In this document: piece by piece, positions 37,491 to 45,971 of the stretch | Layout: each line of letters starts with the position of its first letter | How positions within the stretch are numbered: the first letter of the stretch is position 1 | Program-made: the position numbers and the translations under genes | Source: Synechococcus sp. AG-670-B23 | GTDB lineage: Bacteria > Cyanobacteriota > Cyanobacteriia > PCC-6307 > Cyanobiaceae | Length of the DNA: 64,000 bases | Assembly: GCA_003209165.1 (NCBI GenBank) | Contig: QCSL01000004.1 | Location: 1-64,000, forward strand | Direction: 5' to 3' | The notes under the pieces: model-generated | Told to the model about the DNA's origin: nothing | The model's input: only the letters and a program-made list of their open reading frames with translations | Databases searched by the model: none

Positions 37491-37498
37491 CTCAAACT
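37491..37498. repeat. Extra CTCAAACT copy
   Basis: One CTCAAACT, followed by a CTCAAACC variant at 37513, lies about 500 bp inside the right end of the rpsD element. Confidence 0.35.
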
Positions 37499-37575
37499 TT
37501 CAGTAGCACCTGCTCAAACCACGCCTGAAAGCAACTGGTGCAACTGACTCTCAGGACTATGGAAACAAGTCCAAC

Positions 37576-37605
37576 CAAAAAGAAACCCCCGCCTTAGGCA
37601 GGGGC
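37576..37605 (-). terminator. Terminator of the DUF4278 gene
   Basis: On the minus strand AGCCCCTGCC-TAA-GGCGGGGGT is followed by TTTCTTTTT, a GC-rich hairpin with a T run. It starts about 23 nt past the DUF4278 stop. Confidence 0.85.
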
Positions 37606-37627
37606 TTGAGATCTGATTCAGCCCTGA

Positions 37628-37795
37628 TCACTTGGCGTAGGAAACACCGCGGTAGGTCAGGCTTGGAGGAGCGTTGTGAGCGGCTTCTTCGCGGCAGGTG
37701 TTGTAGTGCTCGCGGCGGTAGGTCAGCTCGACACAAGCTTTGGGCGAGGCTGCTTGAGCTTCGTAGGAGTGACCTCTATAGAGAAGAGCAGTCAT
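37628..37795 (-). CDS. DUF4278 protein
   Basis: A 55-aa protein (MTALLYRGHSYEAQAASPKA ... LTYRGVSYAK). The L-x-YRG-x-x-Y pattern of DUF4278 appears as LLYRGHSY and LTYRGVSY, with a degenerate LTYRREHY between, so it is nearly all repeats. The family is common in cyanobacteria, often beside stress genes; function unknown. It has its own terminator. Cargo of the rpsD element. Confidence 0.8.
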   Translation of the reverse strand: MTALLYRGHSYEAQAASPKACVELTYRREHYNTCREEAAHNAPPSLTYRGVSYAK

Positions 37796-38007
37796 GGTTA
37801 GTTCCTCAGAAATCCAGGTCCCCGTTCCTTGGCCTAGTGATCTGCGCCCCTGAGTTGAGGGGTGAACTTCATGTAGCGGTTGCTACAGAAAAATTATACG
37901 CCCGACCTTATCCCCTGACAACGGATAACAACCTCGCTTGTGCTGCCGCGCAGGTTTGACGCGATCTGTCCTTGTTGAGCCAAGTGCCAGATAGGAAGAG
38001 GCATTTA

Positions 38008-38026
38008 CTCAAACTCAACTCAAACT
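38008..38026. repeat. Putative integrase arm sites, right pair
   Basis: CTCAAACT lies at 38008-38015 and 38019-38026 (11-nt period), ending 42 bp before the right attachment repeat. This mirrors the left end. Confidence 0.7.
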
Positions 38027-38068
38027 CGTAATACAGGGTCAAAAAGCAGTGCAGCACTCAAAGCCTGG

Positions 38069-38090
38069 ACTACTCCAGAAAAGTCTGATT
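38069..38090. repeat. attR: Attachment repeat, right
   Basis: The second copy of the 22-bp rpsD-end sequence. What follows (to the hairpin at 38136) is the original downstream flank of rpsD. Confidence 0.9.
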
Positions 38091-38135
38091 CCAGACAGAT
38101 CCCTGGTTGCAGTCCTTGGCCTGCTTCACCGTTAT

Positions 38136-38163
38136 CCCTCGCCTGCTAGGCGGGGGATTTTTT
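38136..38163 (+). terminator. Displaced rpsD terminator
   Basis: An 8-bp stem CCCTCGCC/GGCGGGGG (one G-T pair) with loop TGCTA and a run of six T. It lies 45 bp past the right repeat, the expected place for the rpsD terminator before the insertion. Confidence 0.85.
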
Positions 38164-38467
38164 GACTTAAAGGCCGATATGCCTGAGTTCAAAGGAGATT
38201 GTACGGAGGAAAACAAGAGATCTGTCAATCGAAAAATACGCCATCAACACCGAAAAATTCCAATCAAAGACTCAACAACACTCAATGCTTTGAAAAAGAT
38301 CACAATGTATGGATAGGTCATTGCTGCCAATACTTGATCCAACGCCAAATCCACCAACTGCAGCAAGCCCGTACTAAGGGCATATATAGCCATCCAGACA
38401 GAACAGGCTCTGCGCATGCTCGTCGCTCTGAATCGCGGCCTTATGCCGACCGACGTTAATCAGGAAC

Positions 38468-38617
38468 TTAAACAATAAAAAACATCGAAAACAAAGTGAG
38501 GCGCAAGACCCCTTTGTTCGATTCAAATTCGATGTACTCGATGGCGACGTAGGCCACAACCGCCATTGCGAGAAGAACCCGAAGCAAGACAAAAGTAGCC
38601 CTTAGAATCTTCTTCAC
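38468..38617 (-). CDS. 49-aa small membrane protein
   Basis: An ORF from GTG at 38617 (MKKILRATFVLLRVLLAMAV). One long hydrophobic helix (VLLRVLLAMAVVAYVAIEY) is followed by a charged loop and a second hydrophobic end (LRLTLFSMFFIV). Protein-like, but the family is unknown. It lies just outside the rpsD element. Confidence 0.45.
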   Translation of the reverse strand: MKKILRATFVLLRVLLAMAVVAYVAIEYIEFESNKGVLRLTLFSMFFIV

Positions 38618-38986
38618 TCTGAGATCTGGGATCCGACTCCAGCGTCATCTAATGAAGGTATAATGAACATAAATATCACCGACAAAGACGAGACAGCAAA
38701 ACAGCACCTATTTTTTCCATATCGGGAGGTGACCAACCTCACAACAAATGGAGGGACTTAATCCGGTGCAACTTGGCTCATAAAGAAATTACATAGAGAT
38801 TCTCGATACTTCGCATGCCATAAAGCTTGAGGCCGTCCACACCCATTGCCCATAGTTAGTAACAGGAGCCTGCGATTGTCACAACAAGGGATCGCAACTC
38901 ACACTTCTAAACAAATCATCTGAAAAAGGTTGGATTCAGGCAAGGGGTTTTAGTCGCACCGTTTAACAACACAGTCTTCTCCGCCT
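38618..38986. other. Gap with no convincing gene
   Basis: Only a 32-aa plus ORF (38663-38761, MNINITDKDETAKQHLFFPY) is seen, with no supporting context. The rest is stop-rich. Confidence 0.35.
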
Positions 38987-39652
38987 GTGGCCAGGCGGAT
39001 CAGGCAGGCTGGGATCAGTGAGCCCATTGCTTTGTCTGATCAGGTCCTCAGTCTCCATGCCTGGATGGGTCTGGTTCATCCCGTGCTGATCATCCTGTTT
39101 GTCTACCCAGTGGTGGGCGCCACGATCCGGCTGGGAATCCTGGCGCGAGAACGCCGATTGAAGATCAACCCGATCGCCGACACGGTGCCGGTGGAGCACG
39201 CGCAGCATGGGGCCTGGGTTACCGCAGGGGTGCTGGTGGCGGTGCTGATGGGCCTCAGCCACAGCCTCTGGAGCAGCCATCCCTTGGGTTTGCTGCTCAC
39301 GGGCAGCGCCGTGCTGTTCAGCTTTGGACGCCTGCTGGCGACCCGGATGGTCTGGCAGCGCTTTCTCTGGGCTGTCGCCAGTGCAGGCGGCTTGCTTTTG
39401 CTGGGGCTGCAACCCGCCGTGGAGCGGTTCAGCGATGTTCCCTGGAGCCCCCTGTTCTGGCAATCGCATTTCTGGATGGGCATGTTGCTCACCGCCCTGT
39501 TGCTGAGCTCCACGGCGCTGCAGCCCTTAATTGGACATTCCGTTGGTACCAGGCGCATTCACATCGGCAGCAATCTGCTGGTGGCCTTGCTGCTGGCCAT
39601 GCAAGCGATCTCTGGCACCAGAAACCTTCTGTTGGGCTGGTGCCTGACCTAA
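38987..39652 (+). CDS. DUF4079 membrane protein (paralogue)
   Basis: A 221-aa protein; GTG 38987 is the longest start, and a later start near LSDQVLSLHAWMGLVHPV is equally plausible. It has about six helices with the DUF4079 pattern: GLVHPVLIILFVYPVVGATI, FWQSHFWMGMLLTALLL and RRIHIGSNLLVALLLAMQAI. It is paralogous to the gene at 27135. It is convergent with the Erv/ALR-like gene, with stops 40 nt apart. Confidence 0.83.
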   Translation: MARRIRQAGISEPIALSDQVLSLHAWMGLVHPVLIILFVYPVVGATIRLGILARERRLKINPIADTVPVEHAQHGAWVTAGVLVAVLMGLSHSLWSSHPLGLLLTGSAVLFSFGRLLATRMVWQRFLWAVASAGGLLLLGLQPAVERFSDVPWSPLFWQSHFWMGMLLTALLLSSTALQPLIGHSVGTRRIHIGSNLLVALLLAMQAISGTRNLLLGWCLT

Positions 39653-39692
39653 GCCGTCGGCGCGAGCCAGAAAAAGCCCCCACTGCACGGCA

Positions 39693-41981
39693 TCAGTCCT
39701 CGGTGAACTGACCGCTGCGGGCCAGGACCTCTTCAGCAGGACTGAAATGGGGCGGCTCTAGCTCCAGATCAGGGTTGTAGTGGTAATTCTCATGGAGGAA
39801 GCGGGACTGAAGCACTGCATCCTCAACTGCACCGATAGCTCCAACCGCTCTGGTGCGAATGACCTCCTGCTGCTCAAGGTCATCGGCATGCAGCGACAAC
39901 TGCAGTTCATCGCGCAGCACCGAAAGATGAGCTGCACTTTTCACCACGCCATATATTCGCTGGACGCGATCCCGCTGAATCAGATCAATGCCAAGAGTGT
40001 GGGCACGCTCCAGCTCAGAATCCAGGCTTGGCCAGTAGCGGGAGGTGTAGTAAGCCCCAGAATCCTGGTGATACCAATCCTCACTGCGCGCGATCGACGA
40101 AGACACGGTGTTGTGAAGTTTCCAGAGGAATAGACGCAGAGAGTTCCCATCAATCAACTGGTCGAGTTTGTCCTGCAAGGACACTTCAAGGTTTCTGCTC
40201 GCCTGATCGGATCCCAGGAGCAAATACTCGATGGGATACATCGAAACCTCGCGGTTGCGCACCACATAGCGGTTGAGGTGGAAACGGCAGTACGGGCAGG
40301 GGTACATCGTGGCCAGAGCAGAGAAGAAGGTCTTGAACACCTCAACCGAAGCCTGTTGCTGCTTGGCAGGCTGTGCAGCGATAAGTTCCGCACTGGTGTG
40401 CATGAAACGCCAAGTAGCAGGACCGATGTAGTACGGGAAGCTCACCCGCATCTCGCTGGCTTCAACGTCATGACGCCCGACATGCAGATCGAGAAAAGCG
40501 ACGTACTGACACAAAAAACCGGACTCACGGCCAAACTCCTCCCGCTCCCGTCGTTTCTGAACACCATTTAGGTAGTGACGTGTGAGTTCCCAGGCCCGCT
40601 TCAGTTCTTTCTTGACAATCAACGGACGGGAATGGAATGCCTCTTCAGTCGCGTGGCCGTAAAGATCAAATTCGCCGGAAGAATGACGTTCTGAGAACCA
40701 ATTGTTGAGGACTTCATCATCGGCATCGTCCCAAGCGGAGATGTCCTTCTTACTAAAGACTGAGCTAGCGCGCAGCAGCAGCGGCATGAACTCTTCGTAC
40801 CAGTATGACGTCGGCATTATTGAACCGGCGTAGCGCTGGTCGTCGGCGTCGACGATCACCCGCTGCCAGGTGTCGTGGTAAGGGCGGGACGTTACCGGTT
40901 TGTCGTGGTCTAGTGCTGCGGTGACTTCCTGATGATCATCAAGCTGACGCAAGCGGTTCAGCTCATGGCTCTGCAGATCCTCATGGGTGACCTGATCGGG
41001 ATTGTGACCATGCAGTGCCGCCGTTAAGAGCACCTCGAGTACCACAGCCACAATCTGATGGTGGTGGTCCAGTTCCTGCAATTCCTCCTCAAGCCTGCCC
41101 TCCGCCTCAAGCATCGCCTCGGTGTGAGGAATGGAATCCCAGTTCGCCATGCGGTCCCGTAAGGCAACCTCCGCCTTGTTCACCGACGTCCGCAAGCTTT
41201 CGAACGGCTCTTCTGCACCCTCCTCCACAATGCCGAGTGCAAGGAAGAGGTCAATGGCCGCATTCACGAAGCGAACGAAATCAGAAATCGTGTACGGAAG
41301 GTCGTAAGCCCGTAGATGGGTTTCGGAATTGGCGGAATAACTCTCACGGAAACTGCGATATGCCGCCCCCTGAATCAGGCGAAACCAACCGATCTGCATC
41401 TGTAGCGGAGAGGTTCCCTGCAGATTGTTGGACTGGCGCTTGGCAGTGCCGTTTCCGTGGGACCCCGCATCCTTCGCTGCAGCATGAGGGTCCACCGACC
41501 GATGAGCTCCGACATAGGCCCTTGGATGGGACTCGAATTGCTCCGGCAGGTAGTCGAGCAAGTGTTGAAGATCGATATGTTCCGAACCATCGCGCGCGAT
41601 TTCGATTGCGATTGCATCCGCTGTCTGGCTAGAAACCTCGAATAGCTGGATCAGTCTCTTAAGTGCATTCAGATCAACCAAACCGTCGCCGTCCTGATCC
41701 AGAAGGGCAAAAGCCTCCCTTGCTTTAAGCGCAACATCGCCAAGCTGCAAGGCCAGCAGCAAGCGCCAATCCCGCAGGCTGATCGCACCTTCTCGCAGAC
41801 GATGGGCGTCGATCGCGCCCTTCAGATCCTGGAGTGTGAGTTCAGCACCACTAACGCGCGCACGGTCAACCATTTGAGCCGCTGTGATCTCACTGGGCTT
41901 CAGACCATCGAACAAACTGTCAAATTTATTAGGGGTGAAGCCTGCCACGCAACGCACGCAACTCAATTTGAAGGTAACCAC
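39693..41981 (-). CDS. EF-hand and Erv/ALR sulfhydryl-oxidase-like protein
   Basis: A 762-aa protein; GTG 41981 is the longest start and the true start may be slightly inside. Near residue 95 is an EF-hand loop, DQDGDGLVDLNALKRL. The middle is helical and acidic. From about residue 525 is an Erv/ALR fold: YYIGPATWRFMHTSAEL, then ALATMYPCPYCRFHLNRY (redox CPYC near 560), LFLWKLHNTVSSSIA near 620 (FAD-contacting H-N) and a following YYTSRYW. Erv/ALR enzymes pass electrons from protein thiols to O2 through FAD. No signal peptide or membrane helix is evident, so the compartment is unclear. The FAD and oxidase activity are inference from motifs. Confidence 0.75.
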   Translation of the reverse strand: MVTFKLSCVRCVAGFTPNKFDSLFDGLKPSEITAAQMVDRARVSGAELTLQDLKGAIDAHRLREGAISLRDWRLLLALQLGDVALKAREAFALLDQDGDGLVDLNALKRLIQLFEVSSQTADAIAIEIARDGSEHIDLQHLLDYLPEQFESHPRAYVGAHRSVDPHAAAKDAGSHGNGTAKRQSNNLQGTSPLQMQIGWFRLIQGAAYRSFRESYSANSETHLRAYDLPYTISDFVRFVNAAIDLFLALGIVEEGAEEPFESLRTSVNKAEVALRDRMANWDSIPHTEAMLEAEGRLEEELQELDHHHQIVAVVLEVLLTAALHGHNPDQVTHEDLQSHELNRLRQLDDHQEVTAALDHDKPVTSRPYHDTWQRVIVDADDQRYAGSIMPTSYWYEEFMPLLLRASSVFSKKDISAWDDADDEVLNNWFSERHSSGEFDLYGHATEEAFHSRPLIVKKELKRAWELTRHYLNGVQKRREREEFGRESGFLCQYVAFLDLHVGRHDVEASEMRVSFPYYIGPATWRFMHTSAELIAAQPAKQQQASVEVFKTFFSALATMYPCPYCRFHLNRYVVRNREVSMYPIEYLLLGSDQASRNLEVSLQDKLDQLIDGNSLRLFLWKLHNTVSSSIARSEDWYHQDSGAYYTSRYWPSLDSELERAHTLGIDLIQRDRVQRIYGVVKSAAHLSVLRDELQLSLHADDLEQQEVIRTRAVGAIGAVEDAVLQSRFLHENYHYNPDLELEPPHFSPAEEVLARSGQFTED

Positions 41982-42293
41982 ATCAGACCCAATCGGCTTC
42001 TGAATGTGTCAAACCACCCAGCTTGATGCCATCGGTCATTCGCACATCCCAGCACAAAAGACTGGAGGCCATGGCACGGTCAATCCCATCGAGTAGTCGA
42101 GAATCAAACGCCTTGGTTACCGGCAGAGAAAGGCGGCATTGCACGGCTCAGGCTCACCGATATGTGGCGTAATCGATTCTTGAACCATCAGCACCTGATT
42201 GCGAACTTCAACATTTGATCCCGTTCCACTGCTGCATCTTCTTGCTAGGCCTATGGCTGTCGGTCAGGACCGCCGCAGTACATACACGAGGGG
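41982..42293. other. Divergent intergenic region
   Basis: No gene seen. It lies between the divergent Erv/ALR-like and ZIP genes and must hold both promoters; I saw no strong operator or hairpin. Confidence 0.4.
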
Positions 42294-43103
42294 TTGGCCT
42301 TGTTTTCTGTTGATATCACCTCGAGTGCTGGAGGCACAGTTTTCGATGCGATGTTCTGGTCCTTCGTGGCCATGGTTCCGGTCGTGATCTCATCGTGGTT
42401 GGGGATAACTCTCATGCCGAGCCGGAGGGTGAGTGCATTTTTTCTGGCGTTGAGCGCGGGGATGCTGATTGCGCTGCTCTCGTATGACCTTGTCCAGGAG
42501 GCCTACCGACTCGCTGGGAATGGGGTCATGGTTTTCGGATTCATGGCCGGACTGTTTACTTACATCGGGGCAAATCAGATCGTTGCGAGAGTCATAGGGA
42601 TAGGGCGGCGGTGCTCAGCCGACTGCGGCGGACTCGGCAATCTCACGCATCTTCAGCAGAAGGAGCGAAGCACCGCCATGGCATTGGTCGTCGGTTGCGC
42701 TCTGGATGGGATTCCTGAATCGATGAGTATCGGCATTTCTTTTCTGGAGAATCCGCTGGTTAGCGCCTCCGTGATCCTGGCTGTTGCGGTGGCCAACATC
42801 CCTGAAGGCCTCGCCAGCGGTGCAGGACTGAAACGCAGTGGAGTTTCACGACTGAAAATCCTTTCGGTATGGGTTTCTGTGGTGGTTGTGTGTGTGTTGT
42901 CTTCAGGGCTTGCTTTTGTGGTTTTGAACGATGCACCGAACGCCATAAAGGCGTTCATCACAGCCTTTGCAGGCGGTGGAGTGATGGCCATGACCTTTCA
43001 GGCCGTCATCCCAGAGGCTTATGAGGAGATTCGGGATTGGCTGAGCGTGGTTGGCGGAAGTGGTTTTGCGATCGCGTTCTCCGTCTCTCATTTGTTCCAT
43101 TAG
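42294..43103 (+). CDS. ZIP-family metal transporter
   Basis: A 269-aa membrane protein from TTG 42294. It has about eight helices. The ZIP metal-binding motifs are ALVVGCALDGIPESMSIGIS (helix IV: H replaced, D and E kept) and VAVANIPEGLASGAG (helix V: N-x-x-PEG). The usual His of helix IV is absent, so metal choice may differ from zinc. It imports divalent metal into the cytoplasm, by family analogy. Confidence 0.8.
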   Translation: MALFSVDITSSAGGTVFDAMFWSFVAMVPVVISSWLGITLMPSRRVSAFFLALSAGMLIALLSYDLVQEAYRLAGNGVMVFGFMAGLFTYIGANQIVARVIGIGRRCSADCGGLGNLTHLQQKERSTAMALVVGCALDGIPESMSIGISFLENPLVSASVILAVAVANIPEGLASGAGLKRSGVSRLKILSVWVSVVVVCVLSSGLAFVVLNDAPNAIKAFITAFAGGGVMAMTFQAVIPEAYEEIRDWLSVVGGSGFAIAFSVSHLFH

Positions 43104-43230
43104 GCATCCCCTCGCCTGATGACTCTTTCGGATCGGGGCCTCTAAAGGCACAGAAGCCAATCCAATGGCGACTAGCAGCCTGGACCAAGGCACCAATGGG
43201 AACAACTCATTCGATACCCCTGCTTGTGCG

Positions 43231-43863
43231 CTACGCCTGCTGTTGTCCCAGGACGGTTCGCAGCCAGGGGAGGCTGAGGCCGATCACGTTGGAATAACAG
43301 CCATCCAAGCCATCGATACAGAGACCGCCGCGTCCTTCGAGAGCAAAACCACCGGCACATTGCAGTGGTTCTCCACTCGCCACATAGGCCTCAATCTCGG
43401 CCTGGCTGAGCGGGGCAAAGCGCACCACCGTCTCCACGCAAGCCAACACTTGAGATTCTCCGCGACGGATCAGGCAATGGCCCGTCAGCAGAGATCCACG
43501 GCGACCAGCCATCCGCTGCCAACGCTCTATCGCTGCTGCAGGACCAGAGGGCTTGCCGAACACCTGCCCCTCAAAACTGAGCACGGAATCACAGCCCAGC
43601 ACGGCTGTGATCTCGGCATCGCCCGCAGGATCAAGCAACTGAGCAACAGCAGTGGCCTTGGCCTGAGCCAGCAATTTCACCAGTTCTACTGGATCTGCAT
43701 TGTGGATCTGGTCCTCATCCACACCGCTGACGCGCACCCGATGAGGAACTCTCGCTTGCTCCAGCAAGCGGCGACGCGCCGGCGAGGCGGAAGCAAGCAA
43801 GAGCACGGGAACACACCGCAGAACAACGCTCCGTAGGCTGCCAGGAACGGGAAGCTTCGCCAT
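43231..43863 (-). CDS. maf: Maf-like nucleoside triphosphate pyrophosphatase
   Basis: A 210-aa protein. The family start [20 protein letters not shown] is present, with [19 protein letters not shown] and [18 protein letters not shown] (a Q replaces the usual D in the latter). It hydrolyses modified or non-canonical dNTPs. Divergent from the next gene; their 5' ends are close or overlapping. Confidence 0.9.
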   Translation of the reverse strand: MAKLPVPGSLRSVVLRCVPVLLLASASPARRRLLEQARVPHRVRVSGVDEDQIHNADPVELVKLLAQAKATAVAQLLDPAGDAEITAVLGCDSVLSFEGQVFGKPSGPAAAIERWQRMAGRRGSLLTGHCLIRRGESQVLACVETVVRFAPLSQAEIEAYVASGEPLQCAGGFALEGRGGLCIDGLDGCYSNVIGLSLPWLRTVLGQQQA

Positions 43864-43918
43864 CGCTCACCCCACCGACCTGCTGGATCGACGCAGCCGT
43901 TACCGGGCCTGCCGGGCC

Positions 43919-44242
43919 ATGGGATGCCTGCCCTTCTCGGAAGCCCTCTACCGGGATCTTCAGCAGCAAGGCCTGGATGCAGGCGACCTCTGGAGCGAGC
44001 CCAACCGCTACGGGCGCGAGAGGCGCTGGTTCCGCAACAGCGAAGCGCTCGAGGACGATCTGCGTTGGCTGATCAGCGTGGGAGTGCTGCGCCGGGAAGT
44101 GGATGGGCAGGGCCTGACCAGCCGGTTCAGGCTCACCCCCCTGGGTCGCCAACTCCTCGATAACGACACTGCACTCCTACAGCGGCCAATTCCCTTGCTG
44201 GATCGCCTGCGTCACAGCTTGCGTCGGCACTGGCCGTTGTGA
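43919..44242 (+). CDS. Conserved hypothetical protein upstream of cobQ
   Basis: A 107-aa protein from ATG 43919. Convincing protein sequence continues upstream in frame (HPTDLLDRRSRYRACRA) without ATG, GTG or TTG, so the true N-terminus may begin at a rare codon near 43862. Features are [35 protein letters not shown] and [13 protein letters not shown], a helix-rich small domain that could be winged-helix-like. It overlaps cobQ by 4 nt. Confidence 0.6.
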   Translation: MGCLPFSEALYRDLQQQGLDAGDLWSEPNRYGRERRWFRNSEALEDDLRWLISVGVLRREVDGQGLTSRFRLTPLGRQLLDNDTALLQRPIPLLDRLRHSLRRHWPL

Positions 44243-45735
44243 ACCACACCACTCCGCGCCCCCTGATGGTGCTGGGCACCTCCAGCGGTGCTGGCAAATC
44301 GCTGATGACGGCAGCGTTGTGTCGGGTGCTGCAACGTCGGGGAGAACAGGCGCTGCCCTTCAAGGGCCAGAACATGAGCAACAACGCCTGGGTGGATGCC
44401 GACGGCGGTGAGATGGCCTACTCCCAGGCCATGCAGGCCTGGGCGGCGGGTCTTGAGCCCTCCTGCGCCATGAATCCCGTGCTGTTGAAACCCCGGGGCG
44501 ACAGCACCAGTGAGGTGATCCATGGAGGCCAAAGCGTGGGAATCGCCCGCGCCGAGCATTACTACCGCGACTGGTTCCGCCCAGGCTGGCAGGCGATCCG
44601 GACCGGGCTGATGCAGCTCCAGCAGCAATGGCCCCATGGCCGGCTGGTGCTGGAGGGAGCGGGGAGCCCGGTGGAAGTGAATTTGCAACACCGTGACCTC
44701 ACCAACCTGCGCCTTGCCCAATACCTGCGGGCCAACTGCCTGCTTGTGGCCGACATCGAGCGAGGCGGGGTCTTTGCCCAGATCGTCGGGACGCTTGCTT
44801 TGCTGCGACCGGTGGAACGCTTGCTAATCAAAGGCATCCTGATCAATCGCTTCCGCGGCCGGCGGGAGCTGTTTGATGAGGGTCGACGCTGGCTAGAAGC
44901 CAACACCGGGGTACCGGTATTGGGGGTCATGCCCTGGCTGAACGAGCTGTTCCCGCCCGAAGATTCCCTTGATCTGCTGGAACGCAAACCGAGCTGTGGA
45001 CCCACCGATCTGGAGATCGTTGTGCTGCGGTTGCCCTCCTTGAGCAACTTTTCCGATCTCGATCCGCTCGAGGCCGAACCCAGCCTGAGGCTGCGCTGGA
45101 TTCAGCCCGGGGAACCCCTGGGGGAGCCGGATGCGGTGATTCTCCCGGGAAGCAAGCAGACGCTGAGCGATCTGGCGGCGTTGAAGAGCTGTGGCCTGGC
45201 CAATCAACTCAGGGCCTACGCCCGCGCTGGTGGATCCGTCTTGGGCATTTGCGGTGGGATGCAGATGCTGGGCAGAACCTTGAGCGATCCGGAGGGACTG
45301 GAGGGCACGGATCAGAGGGAGCCCCAAAACGGCTTGGGGCTCCTGCCCCTGGAGACCACGTTCAGCGGCACGAAACGGCTGAGCCAACGCAGCATCGATA
45401 GCCTTTGGCCAATGGAGACCCCTCTGACCGGATTTGAACTGCACTACGGAGCCACCACCTCGGATCCCGAGCTTCAGCCGCTGAGCAGCGACCCTGGTTT
45501 GGGTTGGTGGGTTCCCGGCCCGAAGGGTTCGAGCGTGGTGGGCACCTATCTGCACGGGTTGCTCGACAACGGCCCCTGGCGACGGGCCTGGCTCAACAGG
45601 CTCCGCGATCAAGGGGGCCTGCAGCCGTTAGCCAACGATCCCAAGAACCACAGCGCGCACCGTGACCTCTTGCTCGATCGCCTGGCCGACGCCTTCGAGC
45701 ATCATGTGAACCTTGCTCCATTGCTGCAGCCATGA
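44239..45735 (+). CDS. cobQ: Cobyric acid synthase
   Basis: A 498-aa protein with a GTG start. It amidates adenosylcobyrinate a,c-diamide in vitamin B12 synthesis. The N-terminal ATP domain is [20 protein letters not shown] with [19 protein letters not shown]. The C-terminal glutaminase has [12 protein letters not shown] (nucleophile Cys) and [12 protein letters not shown] (His). Marine Synechococcus make pseudocobalamin, so the product here is probably that form. It overlaps the ferredoxin gene by 4 nt. Confidence 0.96.
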   Translation: MNHTTPRPLMVLGTSSGAGKSLMTAALCRVLQRRGEQALPFKGQNMSNNAWVDADGGEMAYSQAMQAWAAGLEPSCAMNPVLLKPRGDSTSEVIHGGQSVGIARAEHYYRDWFRPGWQAIRTGLMQLQQQWPHGRLVLEGAGSPVEVNLQHRDLTNLRLAQYLRANCLLVADIERGGVFAQIVGTLALLRPVERLLIKGILINRFRGRRELFDEGRRWLEANTGVPVLGVMPWLNELFPPEDSLDLLERKPSCGPTDLEIVVLRLPSLSNFSDLDPLEAEPSLRLRWIQPGEPLGEPDAVILPGSKQTLSDLAALKSCGLANQLRAYARAGGSVLGICGGMQMLGRTLSDPEGLEGTDQREPQNGLGLLPLETTFSGTKRLSQRSIDSLWPMETPLTGFELHYGATTSDPELQPLSSDPGLGWWVPGPKGSSVVGTYLHGLLDNGPWRRAWLNRLRDQGGLQPLANDPKNHSAHRDLLLDRLADAFEHHVNLAPLLQP

Positions 45736-45971
45736 CCTCGATTCCTGTGCGCTGGCCCGATGGCCGCACAACCCAGGAACGCATTGGCCAAGACTGGTTG
45801 GTGGCCGCCAGTGGAGCTGGCGTCAGCATTCCTACCGGTTGTCTGGGGGGCAGCTGCGGGGCATGCGAGATCGACGTGAACGGCAAAGTAGTGCGCGCCT
45901 GCATCAGCACCATTCCGCCTTCGAAATCAGCGAAACTCACCGTCGAATTCGCTACTGATCCGCACTGGTGA
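45732..45971 (+). CDS. Plant-type [2Fe-2S] ferredoxin-like protein
   Basis: A 79-aa protein. The cluster ligands are in [20 protein letters not shown] and VRACIST (C-x5-C-x2-C ... C). The first spacing is one longer than the usual C-x4-C, as in some minimal ferredoxins. It is locked between cobQ and the ClC gene by 4-nt overlaps; a role in the cobalamin pathway is possible but not shown. Confidence 0.85.
   Translation: MTSIPVRWPDGRTTQERIGQDWLVAASGAGVSIPTGCLGGSCGACEIDVNGKVVRACISTIPPSKSAKLTVEFATDPHW

Noticed and set aside
38329-38478. Plus-strand frame reading SKPVLRAYIAIQTEQALRML ... NQELKQ
   Set aside because: It looks protein-like but has no start before a late ATG (38416, giving 20 aa) and overlaps the 49-aa minus-strand gene; too weak to call.
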